A stretch of DNA of 64,000 nucleotides from the NCBI RefSeq assembly GCF_026210795.1, contig NC_089430.1, forward strand, positions 5,084,001-5,148,000, in the 5' to 3' direction. Positions within the stretch are counted from its first letter, which is position 1. Each line of letters starts with the position of its first letter. This document shows, piece by piece, positions 12,801-23,460 of this stretch. Both the position numbers and the translations under genes were made by a program. The notes under the pieces are model-generated. The model worked only from the letters and a program-made list of their open reading frames with translations. It did not search any database and was not told the origin of the DNA. This DNA comes from Rhizophagus irregularis (Eukaryota; Glomeromycota; Glomeromycetes; Glomerales; Glomeraceae).

Positions 12801-13040
12801 GACCTACAAAAAAAAAATAAAAGAAAATATAAAAAAAAATGAATTTTTTTTTATATGATGATAAACCGAATATAGCAGTGTCGATTTCAGTTGCTTACCG
12901 AACCTAGATTCACGTTGCCCCTCCGGACTCCGGTGAATTTCACTTTAATCAAAATTTTTAAATTTATCCCAGTAAAATTCACCAGATGATTTCATATTAC
13001 ACAAACGCGTAGCACATATTTTATTTTTTGCTTTCTTGTA

Positions 13041-13199
13041 GTATTATTTCCAAAATGGCCAGCTTTTTCTGGAATTTCTTAAGGTAAGATTTTTTTATTT
13101 TCTTATTACTTCGCTAGTTTAATGTTCTTTTTCTTTATGCTAACTTGTTAACTTGTTTTTCAGAAAACAACAATTTCAAATAACTTCAAAGAGTTTAAG
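13041..13199 (+). other. Short spliced-exon-like segment inside the element
   Basis: Following CTTTCTTGTAG, a 43-nt exon-like block (13041-13083, with ATG at 13055 starting MASFFWNFL) ends at a GTAAG donor. A 80-nt intron (13084-13163) contains GCTAAC and ends TTTTTCAG. A 36-nt exon (13164-13199) then ends at another GTAAG. This may be a transcript captured by the element or more of the intron-like design. No product is recognised. Confidence 0.35.
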
Positions 13200-13489
13200 G
13201 TAAGACTCACTTTTATTACTAGTATTTTGCTATTTTATTGTTTTCTTTATTGAAAATGATACTAACAGTTTCTTTTATTTTCTATCATCCACTTTATTCC
13301 CTTTTCATTTTCTATATCCATTTCACTCTCTTTTTATTTATTTTCTATTATTTTTTTCGCTCCTTTTGTTTTTATTATTTCATTATTCCCTTCGCCTCCA
13401 TTTTATTTTTCTATCATGATTCCCTTTGTTCTTATTTTGTTTTTAATTATCCTTTTCATTTATCATCGTCCCTTTTGCTTCCATATCGT

Positions 13490-14700
13490 TTTTCATCACT
13501 CCATATCGCTCCATATCGTTTTTCATCACTCCATATCGCTCCATATTGTTTTCCATCACTCCACATCGCTTCATATCATTTTTCATTACTCCACATCGCT
13601 CCATATCATTTTTCATCACTCCATATCGCTCCATATCGTTTTTCATCACTCCATATTGCTCCATATCATTTTTCATCACTCCATATTGCTCCATATCATT
13701 TTTCATCACTCCACATCGCTCCATATTGTTTTCCATCACTCCATATCGCTTCATATCATTTTTCATCACTCCATATCGCTCCATATCATTTTTCATCACT
13801 GCATATCGCTCCATATCATTTTTCATCACTCCACATCGCTCCATATTATTTTCCATCACTTCACATCGCTTCATATCATTTTTCATCACTCCACATCGCT
13901 CCATATCATTTTTCATTACTCCATATCGCTCCATATCATTTTTCATCACTCCATATTGCTCCATATCGTTTTTCATCACTCCATATCACTCCATATCATT
14001 TTTCATCACTCCATATCGCTCCATATCATTTTTCATCACTCCATATCGCTCCATATCATTTTTCATCACTCCATATCGCTCCATATCGTTTTTCATCACT
14101 CCATATCGCTCCATATCATTTTTTATCACTCCACATCGCTCCATATTGTTTTTCATCACTCCACACTGCTCCATATCATTTTTATCACTCCATATCGCTC
14201 CATATTGTTTTTCATCACTCCATATCGCTCCATATTGTTTTTCATCACTCTATATCGCTCCATATCATTTTTTATCACTCCACATCGCTCCATATTGTTT
14301 TTCATCACTCCACACTGCTCCATATCATTTTCATCACTTCGTTTTTCATTACTCCACATCACTCCATATCGTTTTTCATCACTCTATATCGCTCCATATC
14401 ATTTTTCATCACTCCACATCGCTCCATATCATTTTTTATCACTCCACATCGCTCCATATCGTTTTCATCAATCACTCCACATCGCTTCATAACATTTTTC
14501 ATTACTCCATATCACTCCATATCGTTTTTCATCATTCCATATTGCTCCACATCATTTTTCATCACTCCATATTACTCCATATCATTTTTCATCACTCCAT
14601 ATCGCTCCACATCATTTTTCATCACTCCATATTGCTCCATATCGTTTTTCATCACTCCATATCGCTCCATATCATTCCATATCGTTTTTTATCACTCCAT
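13490..14700. repeat. 30-bp minisatellite, about 40 copies
   Basis: Copies of ccatatcgctccatatcatt plus tttcatcact, with C/T variation, are arrayed for about 1.2 kb and then degrade to about 15050. The unit length is a multiple of three and the unit lacks stops, so all three plus frames and one minus frame stay open for long distances. They encode 10-aa repeats such as SLHIIFHHSI (plus) or MKNDMERYGV (minus). Position inside a non-autonomous element and absence of any conserved flank argue against a real protein. Confidence 0.9.
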
Positions 14701-15079
14701 ATCGTTTTGCAACATTCCACTTCATTTTTTATCATCTCAATTCGCTTTATATTGTTTCATTTTGTTTTACATCATTTCATTTCTTTTCCATTTTGTTTTC
14801 ATCATCCCATTTCACTCCCATTTTATTTTTTCATTATCTCCTTCAATTCCATTTTATTTTCCATCGTTCCATTTTGTTTTACATCATTCCATTTCACTCC
14901 CATTTTGTTTTTTGTCATCCTATTTCATTTTTCATCATCTCTTCACTTCTATTTCATTTTCATCATCCTTTTACTCCAATTTCATTTTTCACATTGTCCT
15001 TTTAATTCACTTTCATTCACTTCATCCCTTTTTCACATATTCATTTCTTTTCCATCATAAAATTATTAATTGTTAACTG

Positions 15080-16390
15080 AATTATAAAGGATTATATCTT
15101 ATGCATTATTATAGGTTTTAAATTAATAAAAAACCTAAATTAAATGGTTAGTGAATGGGTGTAATGGTATATATAAGTAGGGTTTTGTATTATTTAAAGT
15201 GATAAAGAGTTTAACTTGCAGTGTAATTCTAGTATAAATAGCATAGTGAGTAGTACAAAGTTTGCATGAACGTTAAATGCATTTTTATTAATCCGGATTG
15301 ACATAAAATCTATGGCCCAATCGCCCAATCAGAATTTGTTATTGTAATCAGGCGATTGATCACATAATTTAAGTGTTTATATTTCGCACTGTGTTTATTT
15401 TTTTTTTCTTTCCGTCGTAAAAACCTTTTTCTTAAACTTTTTTATTATTTAAAACAAACTAAACAAACTCTTTACTTAGTTATTATGAAATAATATTATT
15501 AATATTTTTTTTTTATTTTTATACTTAGAAATAAACATAAAGGTATATTTTCATTATACTTGTTTTTTTCTTTTTATATATATATTTTCTATTGACGTTC
15601 TAATATTTTTTTCTTTTCTCCCACTAATGTTTTCTATTACTAACATTTTCTATTAATATTAAATACTACTAACGTTTTTATTAACGTTCTCCTATTAATA
15701 TTTTCTATTTTACTAACTTTTCTTTTTTACTACTAACATTTTACTAATATTTTCTATATTTACCACTAACGTTTTTATTAACATTTCCTTTTTTCTCTTA
15801 TTAATTAATACACTTACTAATATTTTCGCTAATATTTCTTTTAAATAATAAACAGATATAACAAAAGCAAGCAAAGAGGTAATTTTATTATCATTGCTAC
15901 TTTCAGTAGAACTTTACATATTACATAGTATAATTATGTTCAACTTTATTTGATTTTTACGTAACAGATAGTGTAAGATTTGTATTATTGCTTTTATATA
16001 AATAAATTTATAAATTTTAATAAAATTGAATTTCATTTAGCCCAAATTAAAATAAAAAAAAGAGATATAAATCTATTAGTTTTAATATGAAATTGTCAAA
16101 CGTATACAATAAAAATATATATTACCAATATTTTACATATTTTACTACCCGATATATGTGTGTTAAATGTATGATATCTATAATATATATCACTGATATT
16201 TTACTACCCGATATGTGTGTGTTAAATGTATGATATCTATAAGATATGTCAATGATATTTGACTACCCGATATGTGTAAGATGTGTATATGATGTTTACA
16301 TGATATGTCACCGTTTTTCTACATTTATACTACACATATCAGGTACCCGATATGTGTAGTATTGTTAAATATCATACACATATATTACAT
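15080..16390. other. AT-rich interior of the non-autonomous element
   Basis: 15590-15850 is a T-rich stretch with recurring 'ctaacattttcta/ttaacgttt' words. 16110-16390 contains repeated 'ttttactacccgatatgtgtgttaaatg' and 'catacacatatc' words that pair with those near the left end at 10960-11130. No gene is supported. Confidence 0.5.
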
Positions 16391-16451
16391 ATATCATACA
16401 CATATCAGGTACCCGATATGTACCCAATAGCACCAATTTTGACCAGTGTCA

Positions 16452-17031
16452 GCGACTTGCTCAACTTCAGTAATATGACGAAGTGTGCCTGTTTTTGACC
16501 TTTTTTTACGTGGAAGAAATACATATTGTTGTTCCTCATACATATCATTATCAGAATATGTATCAATAGATATTGTCGTATCTTGTGGTTCTACTAACGA
16601 TATTGTCGTATCTTGTAGTTCTACTAACGGTATTGTCGTATCTTGTGGTTCTACTAACGATATTGTCGTATCTTGTAGTTCTTCTAACGATATTGTCAAA
16701 TCAATCAGTTCTACTAACTCTTGAGACGTTGGAGCCTTATCGGAATTTAATGGTTCTAAAGAATTCATTTGCTCGTGTCTCTCCTTTGTGCGCGGATCAA
16801 TCATTTTCCCATTACAATTGCTGCAATAGCACGGAACCTTCGATCTTGGTTTCTGGTCGTAAATTCGGCATAAGTTCGTTCAGAGGTTGAAGAACTCAGA
16901 TTATTATATTCGTCCAAGATATTAGCAGCAATGCATTTTCTTCTCCCTTTATTCATTTTTTGATAAAAGTCAGATATGATAAAGTTGTAATATGTTTTTA
17001 CGTTGAATAAAATTGTAATTATTAATATCAA
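16452..17031 (-). pseudogene. TNP2-like transposase, N-terminal part (copy 1)
   Basis: Starting at the minus-strand ATG at 17031 (MNKGRRK...), the sequence parallels the N-terminus of the intact paralogue starting at 34535. Just upstream of 16804 one frame reads CYCSNCNGKMIDPRTKERHE, matching CNCPDCDGNLVDSRTKEIH of the paralogue, a CxCxxC zinc-binding-like element. The start codon and this motif lie in different frames, so a frameshift lies near 16840. The frame then runs through a 10-aa repeat and '...RKKRSKTG' to the insertion point at 16451, where it continues in frame at 10930. Confidence 0.8.
16570..16700 (-). repeat. 30-bp coding minisatellite in the transposase linker
   Basis: Four to five copies of a 30-bp unit encode DTTISLVEPQ-type decapeptides on the minus strand. 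The intact paralogue lacks this array, so the expansion is specific to this copy. Confidence 0.8.
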
Positions 17032-17039
17032 ATTTTTAG

Positions 17040-17517
17040 TGATGTCGAATTTTTAGTAATATTGTGATTTTTTATATTCCGTTTTTAAAGTGATATTGAT
17101 GGTATAATTAAAAAAACCATACGAAAATTGGATGAAATAGACAAAAAATTGAACGAAAATTGAATAAGTATAGGAATTTAAAAATAAAACATACGTATCA
17201 CCATACTATTTAATTTGATTTAACAGTTTCATTAATTGAAAGTCTAATTTGATGCGAAAGTTTAAGTCTGATTGATGAAAAAGTTTAAGTCTAATTTGAT
17301 CTGTTTAATTAATTGAAAGTCTAATTTGATGCGAAAGTTTAAGTGTAATTGATCGTTGATTGTTGAGAGTCTAATTTGATACAAATGTTTAAGTGTAATT
17401 GATCGTTGATTGTTGAGAGTCTAATTTGATAGTAAAAAATAGATATAAAAGGTGGACCAATTTCCTCGTCCGTACAAAAAATCTCTTTCTTTTTTTTTTG
17501 AAAAAAAAAAACCAATA
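17040..17517. promoter_or_regulatory. Divergent intergenic spacer with direct repeats
   Basis: The spacer lies between the transposase start (17031, minus) and the accessory gene start (17518, plus). About four copies of a 55-60 bp repeat (aaagtctaatttgatgcgaa and following, with 'gtttaagtgtaattgatcg') occupy 17225-17440. The equivalent spacer of the second element also holds direct repeats of unrelated sequence. They may be binding sites for the element's own protein (inference). Confidence 0.45.
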
Positions 17518-19821
17518 ATGACTCATAAGAAACCATCAAAACCAAATACTCCTCCACCAAATATTGCTGAGTTGTCAACACCAGCACCACAAAATATTGC
17601 CACTTCGTCAACACCAACACCTCCAAATATTGCCACTTCAACACTGGACTTACGATCGTAAGCATCAGCATTACGAAATATTGCCATTTCGTCAACATCA
17701 ACACCACAAAATATTGCTTCTTCAACAGCAACACCTCCAAATATTGCCACTTCGTCTACACCAACACCTCCAAATATTGCCACTTCAACACCGGCATCAC
17801 GATCGTCAGCATCAGCATCATGAAATATTGCTTCTTCAACACCGGCATCATGATCGTCAACATCAGCATCACGAAATATTACCACTTCGTCAACACTAAC
17901 ACCACAAAATACTAATACTACAGTTTCTTCATCTCCCTTTAAACTCGTTATTCTGCCAGATATTTCAGCCTCAATAGGTCGAACTCAATCTCAATCTCAA
18001 CGAAATTTAACGGCTTCAGATATTATTAAAAAATATCCTAATATTAATGTACCAAAAAGTTATCGTTCACATCACGAAGAAGGAGCACCAAGAAGTGATC
18101 GACCAAGTAATGAAGAAGCGGGTAAATCGAATTTGTTATTTTTATATTTTGATATTTATTATATTACATCTGTTTGTTACATATCCTTATAATTTAAAAT
18201 AGGTAATTTTGAGTTAGGAAATTTAAAAAAAGAAACCCTTCGACTACAGAACGAATTAAAACAAGAAAAGTCCAAAGTAGCTGGAATGAAACGAAAAATA
18301 GATAATTTAGAAGACCATGTTCGTAGAATCGAGGAGGAGAACTCCATGTTACGGGATTTTAATGAAATTTTTAGTAACGAATCGAATGAATTATGTGAAG
18401 AAAATAAAGCTCTTCAAGAAGAACTTCAACAATCCAAACAACTTCACATACCTCGAAAGATTATTAATCCTCCGCAGCAATATTCACCAAAGCGTCCCAA
18501 TAAAAGATTAAAATCGAGAGAGGAATCTCCTGATGAAGTTGCCGCTACAGATGCAAGAGTAAGAATTTTACAAGACTATTTGCAGCCGAATTGTGTTAAT
18601 GTATATATACAGCTTTTATTATTTTATTATTTCCTCTTATTGTTTAGGCTGAAATGAAGAACCTCTTGAAAGGTCAAATACCCAAAGAATATCGGTTGGA
18701 TTATGGTAAGACTTTCAGTGAACAGACAGCAAAGATATACAAAAAATTGATACCTGAATTAAAGAAGTTGATGAGTGGACATTATAATCTGTCGGTAACC
18801 CAATTGTCAGACTGGTTACGATCGATGCACAAGCATAAAAGAGATAGACAACGGAAACAACAATCAGGCCAATTAGACAAAATAGATCAAAGAATGCACG
18901 TAAATGCGCGATTGTCCGAAGTGAGGAGTATTTTATTTTAATACACTTCTTTTTTTTTTAGTCATTTGAAATTAATCTTTATATATTCGACAGAAAAAAA
19001 ATAGACGAGTAAAGGCCGCAATAAAATTATACGAAAGAAATGATGCCAACATACAGGAATTCGATAAAGATGAATTATTACCAATGCTCCTACAGAATGA
19101 TTGTCATTCGATTGAGCAATCAGATTCCGAAAACGAATCAAGACAGAAATTGCCTAATAACAAGCGGTTCCTGCATGTATACGATCGGGAATGGCGTTCG
19201 AACAAGGTATTAAAGTGATTATTGCTATTAACCTATTTTAATATTTATTCGATATATAAAGTTTATCTTTGTTTTAAATAGTTAAAACACCTATTACGAA
19301 ACGTATTGGACCCTGAAGCAGAATATATTCAACACGCAAAAAAGCAAAGAGAGAGAATTTATGATGATGACATGTATTTTACGTCTAGTGAACCTCTCAA
19401 GAATACGCCCGAATGGGCACTCGATAAAGCGAAAATGTACGAAACTGATGAACCAACGAAACAAATAACGTTAGCGAATATGACGCGGCTGATGATGTGA
19501 TTGATGATTTGATTCAATCTTACGAAGATTGTGAGCCAATGGAGCTGAATTTAACGGAGCCATATTCAGATTTCTTGTTAAATTCAGCGGAAATGAATTC
19601 GATTAGACCCGAAGATTTGGATGAGATTGGTGAAAGTTCGACGACAGTAAGTTTAATTGTTTTTAATATTTTTACATCGCAAATATCGCTAATTAATTTT
19701 GTTTATATCATATTAGCAACAAAGAGCCGAAAGGAGTCAAAAAGGCAAAGAAAAAGCCACAAAAGAAGCAAAAGAAGACGAGGAAATTTATGAAATCTTT
19801 GAAGCCGACAAATATAATTAG
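17518..19821 (+). pseudogene. Coiled-coil accessory (TNPA-like) gene of the CACTA element, copy 1
   Basis: A six-exon model is supported by splice signals and by the intact paralogue at 35.5-38.1 kb: about 17518-18121, 18203-18558, 18648-18920, 18994-19206, 19282-19646 and 19717-19821. Exon 1 has a Pro/Thr/Ser repeat with in-frame stops near 17658 and 17820. Exon 2 encodes a leucine-zipper-like coil. Exon 3 starts AEMKNLLK and contains 'LDYGKTF' and 'QLSDWLRSMHKHKRDRQRK'. Exon 4 ends 'HVYDREWRSNK', exon 5 starts 'LKHLLRNVLD'. A frameshift near 19465 breaks exon 5. The TNPA analogy rests on element layout, not on sequence similarity. Confidence 0.75.
17540..17910 (+). repeat. 30-bp minisatellite encoding (P/T)PQNIATSST-like units
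   Basis: About ten degenerate copies of a unit built on 'acaccacaaaatattgccac' and 'ttcgtca' encode decapeptides such as PPNIATSSTP. At least two copies carry stop codons, so the first exon of copy 1 is not fully translatable. Confidence 0.8.
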
Positions 19822-20511
19822 TATATTTTATATTTCTTTTTTTTGGTTGGTTTATTGGGTTTATTTTTTATTATATGGTATTATTAGTATATTTTATATT
19901 TCTTTTTTTGGCTTAATATGGTTGGTTTATTGGGGTTTATATATTATTATGTACATGGGTTGATTTATATAATTATATTACTATACGTCAATATATATAA
20001 AATATAAAATAAACGGGTTTTATTTGCTTATACTATGCTTTATTATTCGTCCTTGAAAACTCTATTTATCAATAATATTCGGGTTACATATAGTAGTCGA
20101 ATATGGTTTTTTTTTAGGGTCGAACAAATATGTAATAACGTCCTAATATAGGTCTAATTTTAGCCGAATATCCTTTCCGAATTTGAGTCTAATTTTAGCT
20201 GAATATCCTTTCCGAATTTGAGATGATTGGCACCCTAAATGCGCCCGAAAATTCGACCTTAATTTGACACAGGTTAGATTGTCATTTGACCTATATTCGA
20301 CCTGGTCAAATTTAGGTCGAATTGTCCTATTTCGACCAGTGATCGGGTACTTATATATATAGTATACCTATCAGGTACCTGATATATGTATGATATATAT
20401 ATTAGTACCCGATATGTGTATGATATGTGTATTATTTGTGTATGATTTTCTACATTTTGAGTACCCAATATGTGTAAGATATGTGTAGGATAAATCATTT
20501 TTTTACCAGTG

Positions 20512-20708
20512 CTCTTTTCCTCTTTTTCTTTGTAGCTCACCTTCTCAAGTCGTTCATTGTCACCCACTTCCTCTTGTTTATGTTCTACTTCTTCAGCAAT
20601 TTCTCTAAGAACTTTATCAATTATATCATCGTGAGTTTTCACATGATTTTGTAGAGAAGCACGACGACTGAAGACTCTTTCACAATGTGGGCACGAGTAT
20701 ATAGCCAT
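20512..20708 (-). pseudogene. Plavaka-type transposase exon 1 with C2H2 zinc finger
   Basis: The minus-strand ATG at 20708 starts MAIYSCPHCERVF, followed by SRRASLQNHVKTH. Together these form a C-x2-C-x12-H-x3-H zinc finger, the usual N-terminus of Plavaka-type proteins. An acidic segment (EEVEHKQEEVGDNERLEKVS) runs into the insertion at 20512. Dropping the element and one CTC copy continues the frame at 7673 into the acidic minisatellite. That frame continuity is direct evidence that both halves belonged to one gene. Confidence 0.8.
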
Positions 20709-20719
20709 TTTTTGAAATT

Positions 20720-21312
20720 GATTTATGGTGAATAAGTTTTTTATTTGACGCTAGCAAAGTAGGTTAATTTATATAAAAACATTAAGGTTTTTTACATGTT
20801 GATTTATTATATTAACTTGTTTAACAATAAATTGACTATGTGCTTTAATAATATTAACAATATTTAACAATACAGTATTGCTTGACGTATTGCATGGTTT
20901 ACACAATGTTAACAGTTAGTGATACTGATTACAATCAATCAAGAAATACATACATTAAATTAATCAATCATCGTGTCATTTAAATATTTAGGTAAGAATA
21001 TCAAATGATACCATCAGTTAACTGCGTAATGATACTGATGAAAATATTCACATTTAAGGTGTCAACAAACACAACAAACATCATAGAAATTAACGCATAA
21101 TTATTATTATTAGTACTTTTATGACGAATAAAATAAAGGATTAATTAATACAGTAAACTGGAATGTCCAAAAGCAAAACCGAGCATTGGATGAAGGTAAT
21201 TATATTTTGTTAGAAATTTCACTTGTTAAAATTTACATCCTCAATATTTACAATTTCCTGTTAAAATTTTCTCTCTTCTTCAGATTTAATCTCTTTCTTC
21301 TCTTTATTGCTC
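20720..21312. other. AT-rich flank of the Plavaka relic
   Basis: This is probably the 5' flank of the zinc-finger gene. 21250-21312 read on the minus strand gives an acidic stretch (VEVSNKEKKEIKSEEER) similar to the acidic linker of the Plavaka exon. It may belong to a second relic split by the hAT-like element. No other gene is visible. Confidence 0.4.
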
Positions 21313-22079
21313 ACCTCTACTAGTGCTCCGAAAAAAATCTGATCTGATCTGGGATCTGCAGATTTGATCCTAGCCAGATCGGTTCAGTTTTCAAAATTTT
21401 GATCCGTAGATCAGATCGGATTTAAAAAAAATTTGATCCGATCAGATTCAGATCAGATCAGATCAAACACGAGAAAATCTGATCCGATCTGAACAGATTT
21501 CAGATCAGATTTTTTTTTTAAAACCCTTTCCTGGACGAACGGACGCCGGATGACCAAGATTTAAAAGAATGAACTAGGTAAGTTCGTTTCTTTTTTTTGT
21601 TATTTTTACTTGAGGGAACTTAATTAATGGTTCCCTTCTTTTTATTAGGAAGCCTGGATGAACGAAGCCTAACGACCAGGATTTAAAAAAAAAGAACGAA
21701 CCTATGGTGAGTTCGTTCTTTTTTTTAAGGTTTTTTTTTATTTTTTATTTAAGGGAACGTAATTAACGTTCCCTTTCTTTTTTTTAGGAAACCTGGACGT
21801 GGACAAAGTCATTAACGACCAGAATTTAAAAAACGAACGAACTATGGTAAGTTCGTTTCTTTTTTTAAGTTTTTTTTTTTATTTTTACTTAAGGGAACAT
21901 AATTAACGTTCCCTTTCTTTTTTTTTAGGAAACCTGGACGTGGACGAAACCATTAACGACCAGGATTTAAAAAAGAACGAACTATGGTAAGTTCATTTCT
22001 TTTTTTAAGTTTTTTTTTTTATTTTTACTTAAGGGAACGTAATTAATGTTCCCTTTTTTTTTTTAGGAAACCTGGACGT

Positions 22080-23460
22080 TGTCACCCCCGTCTGCCACCC
22101 GGCGGTAAACAAAACTTCCATGCTTTAACGTATATTCATTCTTCACGAAACATTAATATTCTTGCTTGGTTTAGTTTTATTACTACTTAACTTTCAAATT
22201 GCGATAGCTCTCGCCACGATATTTCATCCTTTCTCTTTCAAATTTACGATAGTTCTCTTTACGAAAGTTTATATTTTATTCATTTCATAATTCTTGTTAT
22301 GACATTAAATTCACCATGAATTTGTCCAATTAAAATTAATTAAGCGAACATTACAATAAAGTTTAGGGCGAACCTATTACCTTTAAAATAACATTACGCT
22401 TTACTAACAATTAATTAAACAAAATTACTTTTTCATCATAAGAAAATAGTAACAAAAACAATCGAAACAATTAATTTTCATATAAAGGGTATTTTATTTA
22501 TTCTTCATAAAATTCACAATTAACTAATTTACTTAAAGTTTTACATCATATCTGACGACTGTGGAATTCACCTCCCATTCCGCTCCTATTTAAACCAACT
22601 TTCTTATTCTTTCTTTTCTTACTTCTTATTTCTTTCTAATATTTTATGTTATGTGTTCCCTTTTATGCGCTATCTTATATGCTATTTATATATTATCTTT
22701 TCTAATATGTTATACTATTTTAATACGCTATCTTTTCTTCAAAATAATCTTTCAAATATTATGTCGTAAAGATATAATCCATCTTTTGTGGCTGTGCTAT
22801 CTTTTCTTTAAAATAAAATAATCTTTCAAATATTATATCGTAAAGATCCATCTTTTGTGGCTGTGCTATCTTTTCTTTAAAATAAGATAATCTTTCAAAT
22901 ATTATATCGTAAAGATCCATCTTTTGTGGCTGTGCTATCTTTTCTTCAAAATAAAATAATCTTTCAAATATTATATCGTAAAGATCCATCTTTTGTGGCT
23001 GTGCTATCTTTTCTTCAAAATAAAATAATCTTTCAAATATTATATCGTAAAGATCCATCTTTTGTGGCTGTGCTATCTTTTCTACTGCGTCTCGTCAGCT
23101 ATTCTTCTACTGCGGCTGCAGTTCATCAATATTTTACATGTTTTTATTTTTTTGTTCCCTTAATTCGCTATCCTTCCTTTTTATATGATTTATCATTTGT
23201 GGCTTATGATTACTCCTCCTAATTGTTCTTATTGTTGAACTTGATAAACTGGTTGCTAAGCCACATCGATCAACTCCCTACTTGATCTATTGGTTCTCCG
23301 TTAATTATTTAATAAACATTACATCGTGTAGATCATTCCTTCTCCTAAAAGTTTATCCTTTCCGGTTAATTTTATCCAATCATGTGACTTTCTATTGTTT
23401 GATCTTTTATTCCATATTATTCCTCCATATTATGCGATTACTTCAGTATCTATGGCTACA
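22080..23460. mobile_element. Solo LTR of a retrotransposon
   Basis: The 1381-bp insertion starts TGTCACCC and ends GGCTACA (TG...CA). It is flanked by ACGT at 22076-22079 and 23461-23464, a 4-bp target duplication. The flanking array unit reads straight through when the insertion and one ACGT are removed. No gag/pol is present, so it is a recombined solo LTR. Superfamily not determined. Confidence 0.75.
22755..23090. repeat. 69-bp tandem repeat inside the solo LTR, about five copies
   Basis: Units contain 'ccatcttttgtggctgtgct' and 'aataatctttcaaatatta', with one or two small indels. The unit has no stop on the minus strand (23-aa units such as MDLYDIIFERLFYF), so the open frame here is a repeat artefact. 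Confidence 0.85.

Larger units (their letters stand above)
10934..16448. mobile_element. Non-autonomous CACTG-ended element inside the transposase gene
   Basis: The left end is CACTGGTCAAAATC and the right end, as reverse complement, CACTGGTCAAAATT, each followed by 'gctat.gggta' and many ATATCGGGTAC words in both orientations. TCA is duplicated at 10931-10933 and 16449-16451. Removing the element plus one TCA joins the two halves of the host transposase in frame. It encodes no transposase. It contains two inverted intron-like arrays, a hAT-like end, a short spliced-exon-like stretch and a 30-bp minisatellite. Confidence 0.87.
7789..20341. mobile_element. CACTA/TNP2-type transposon, two divergent genes, copy 1 (broken)
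   Basis: The termini are CACTAGTCGAAATAGGA at the left and, as reverse complement, CACTGGTCGAAATAGGA at the right: 17 bp with one mismatch. ATC flanks it at 7786-7788 and 20342-20344 (TSD). Subterminal regions (7800-8000, 20270-20341) carry repeated 'tcgacctaaatt/attcgacct' words. It holds a TNP2-type transposase on the minus strand (8230-17031, split by a further insertion) and a coiled-coil accessory gene on the plus strand (17518-19821). Both genes carry frame breaks, so the copy is unlikely to be autonomous. It sits inside the palindromic MITE. Confidence 0.87.
7677..20511. mobile_element. Palindromic CACTG-ended MITE (outer shell of the nest)
   Basis: The left end reads CACTGGTAAAAAAATGG and the right end reads, as reverse complement, CACTGGTAAAAAAATGA. 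Similarity continues for about 100 bp of 'cctacacatatc.. gggtact' sequence. The 3-bp target duplication CTC is present at 7674-7676 and 20512-20514. Without the inner insertion (7789-20341 plus one ATC copy) the element is only about 280 bp and almost wholly palindromic. The 3-bp TSD and CACTG termini fit the CACTA/EnSpm superfamily. It interrupts the acidic exon of the Plavaka-like gene. Confidence 0.85.

Noticed and set aside
13238-15076. 612-aa plus-strand and 504-aa overlapping open frames as protein genes
   Set aside because: They are translations of a stop-free 30-bp minisatellite inside a non-autonomous element; several frames on both strands are equally open.
17339-17899. Minus-strand and alternate plus-strand frames over the decapeptide repeat
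   Set aside because: Shadows of the coding minisatellite of the accessory gene; only the frame leading into the conserved exons is kept.
22759-23222. Open frames with 23-aa repeats
   Set aside because: Explained by the 69-bp tandem repeat inside the solo LTR.
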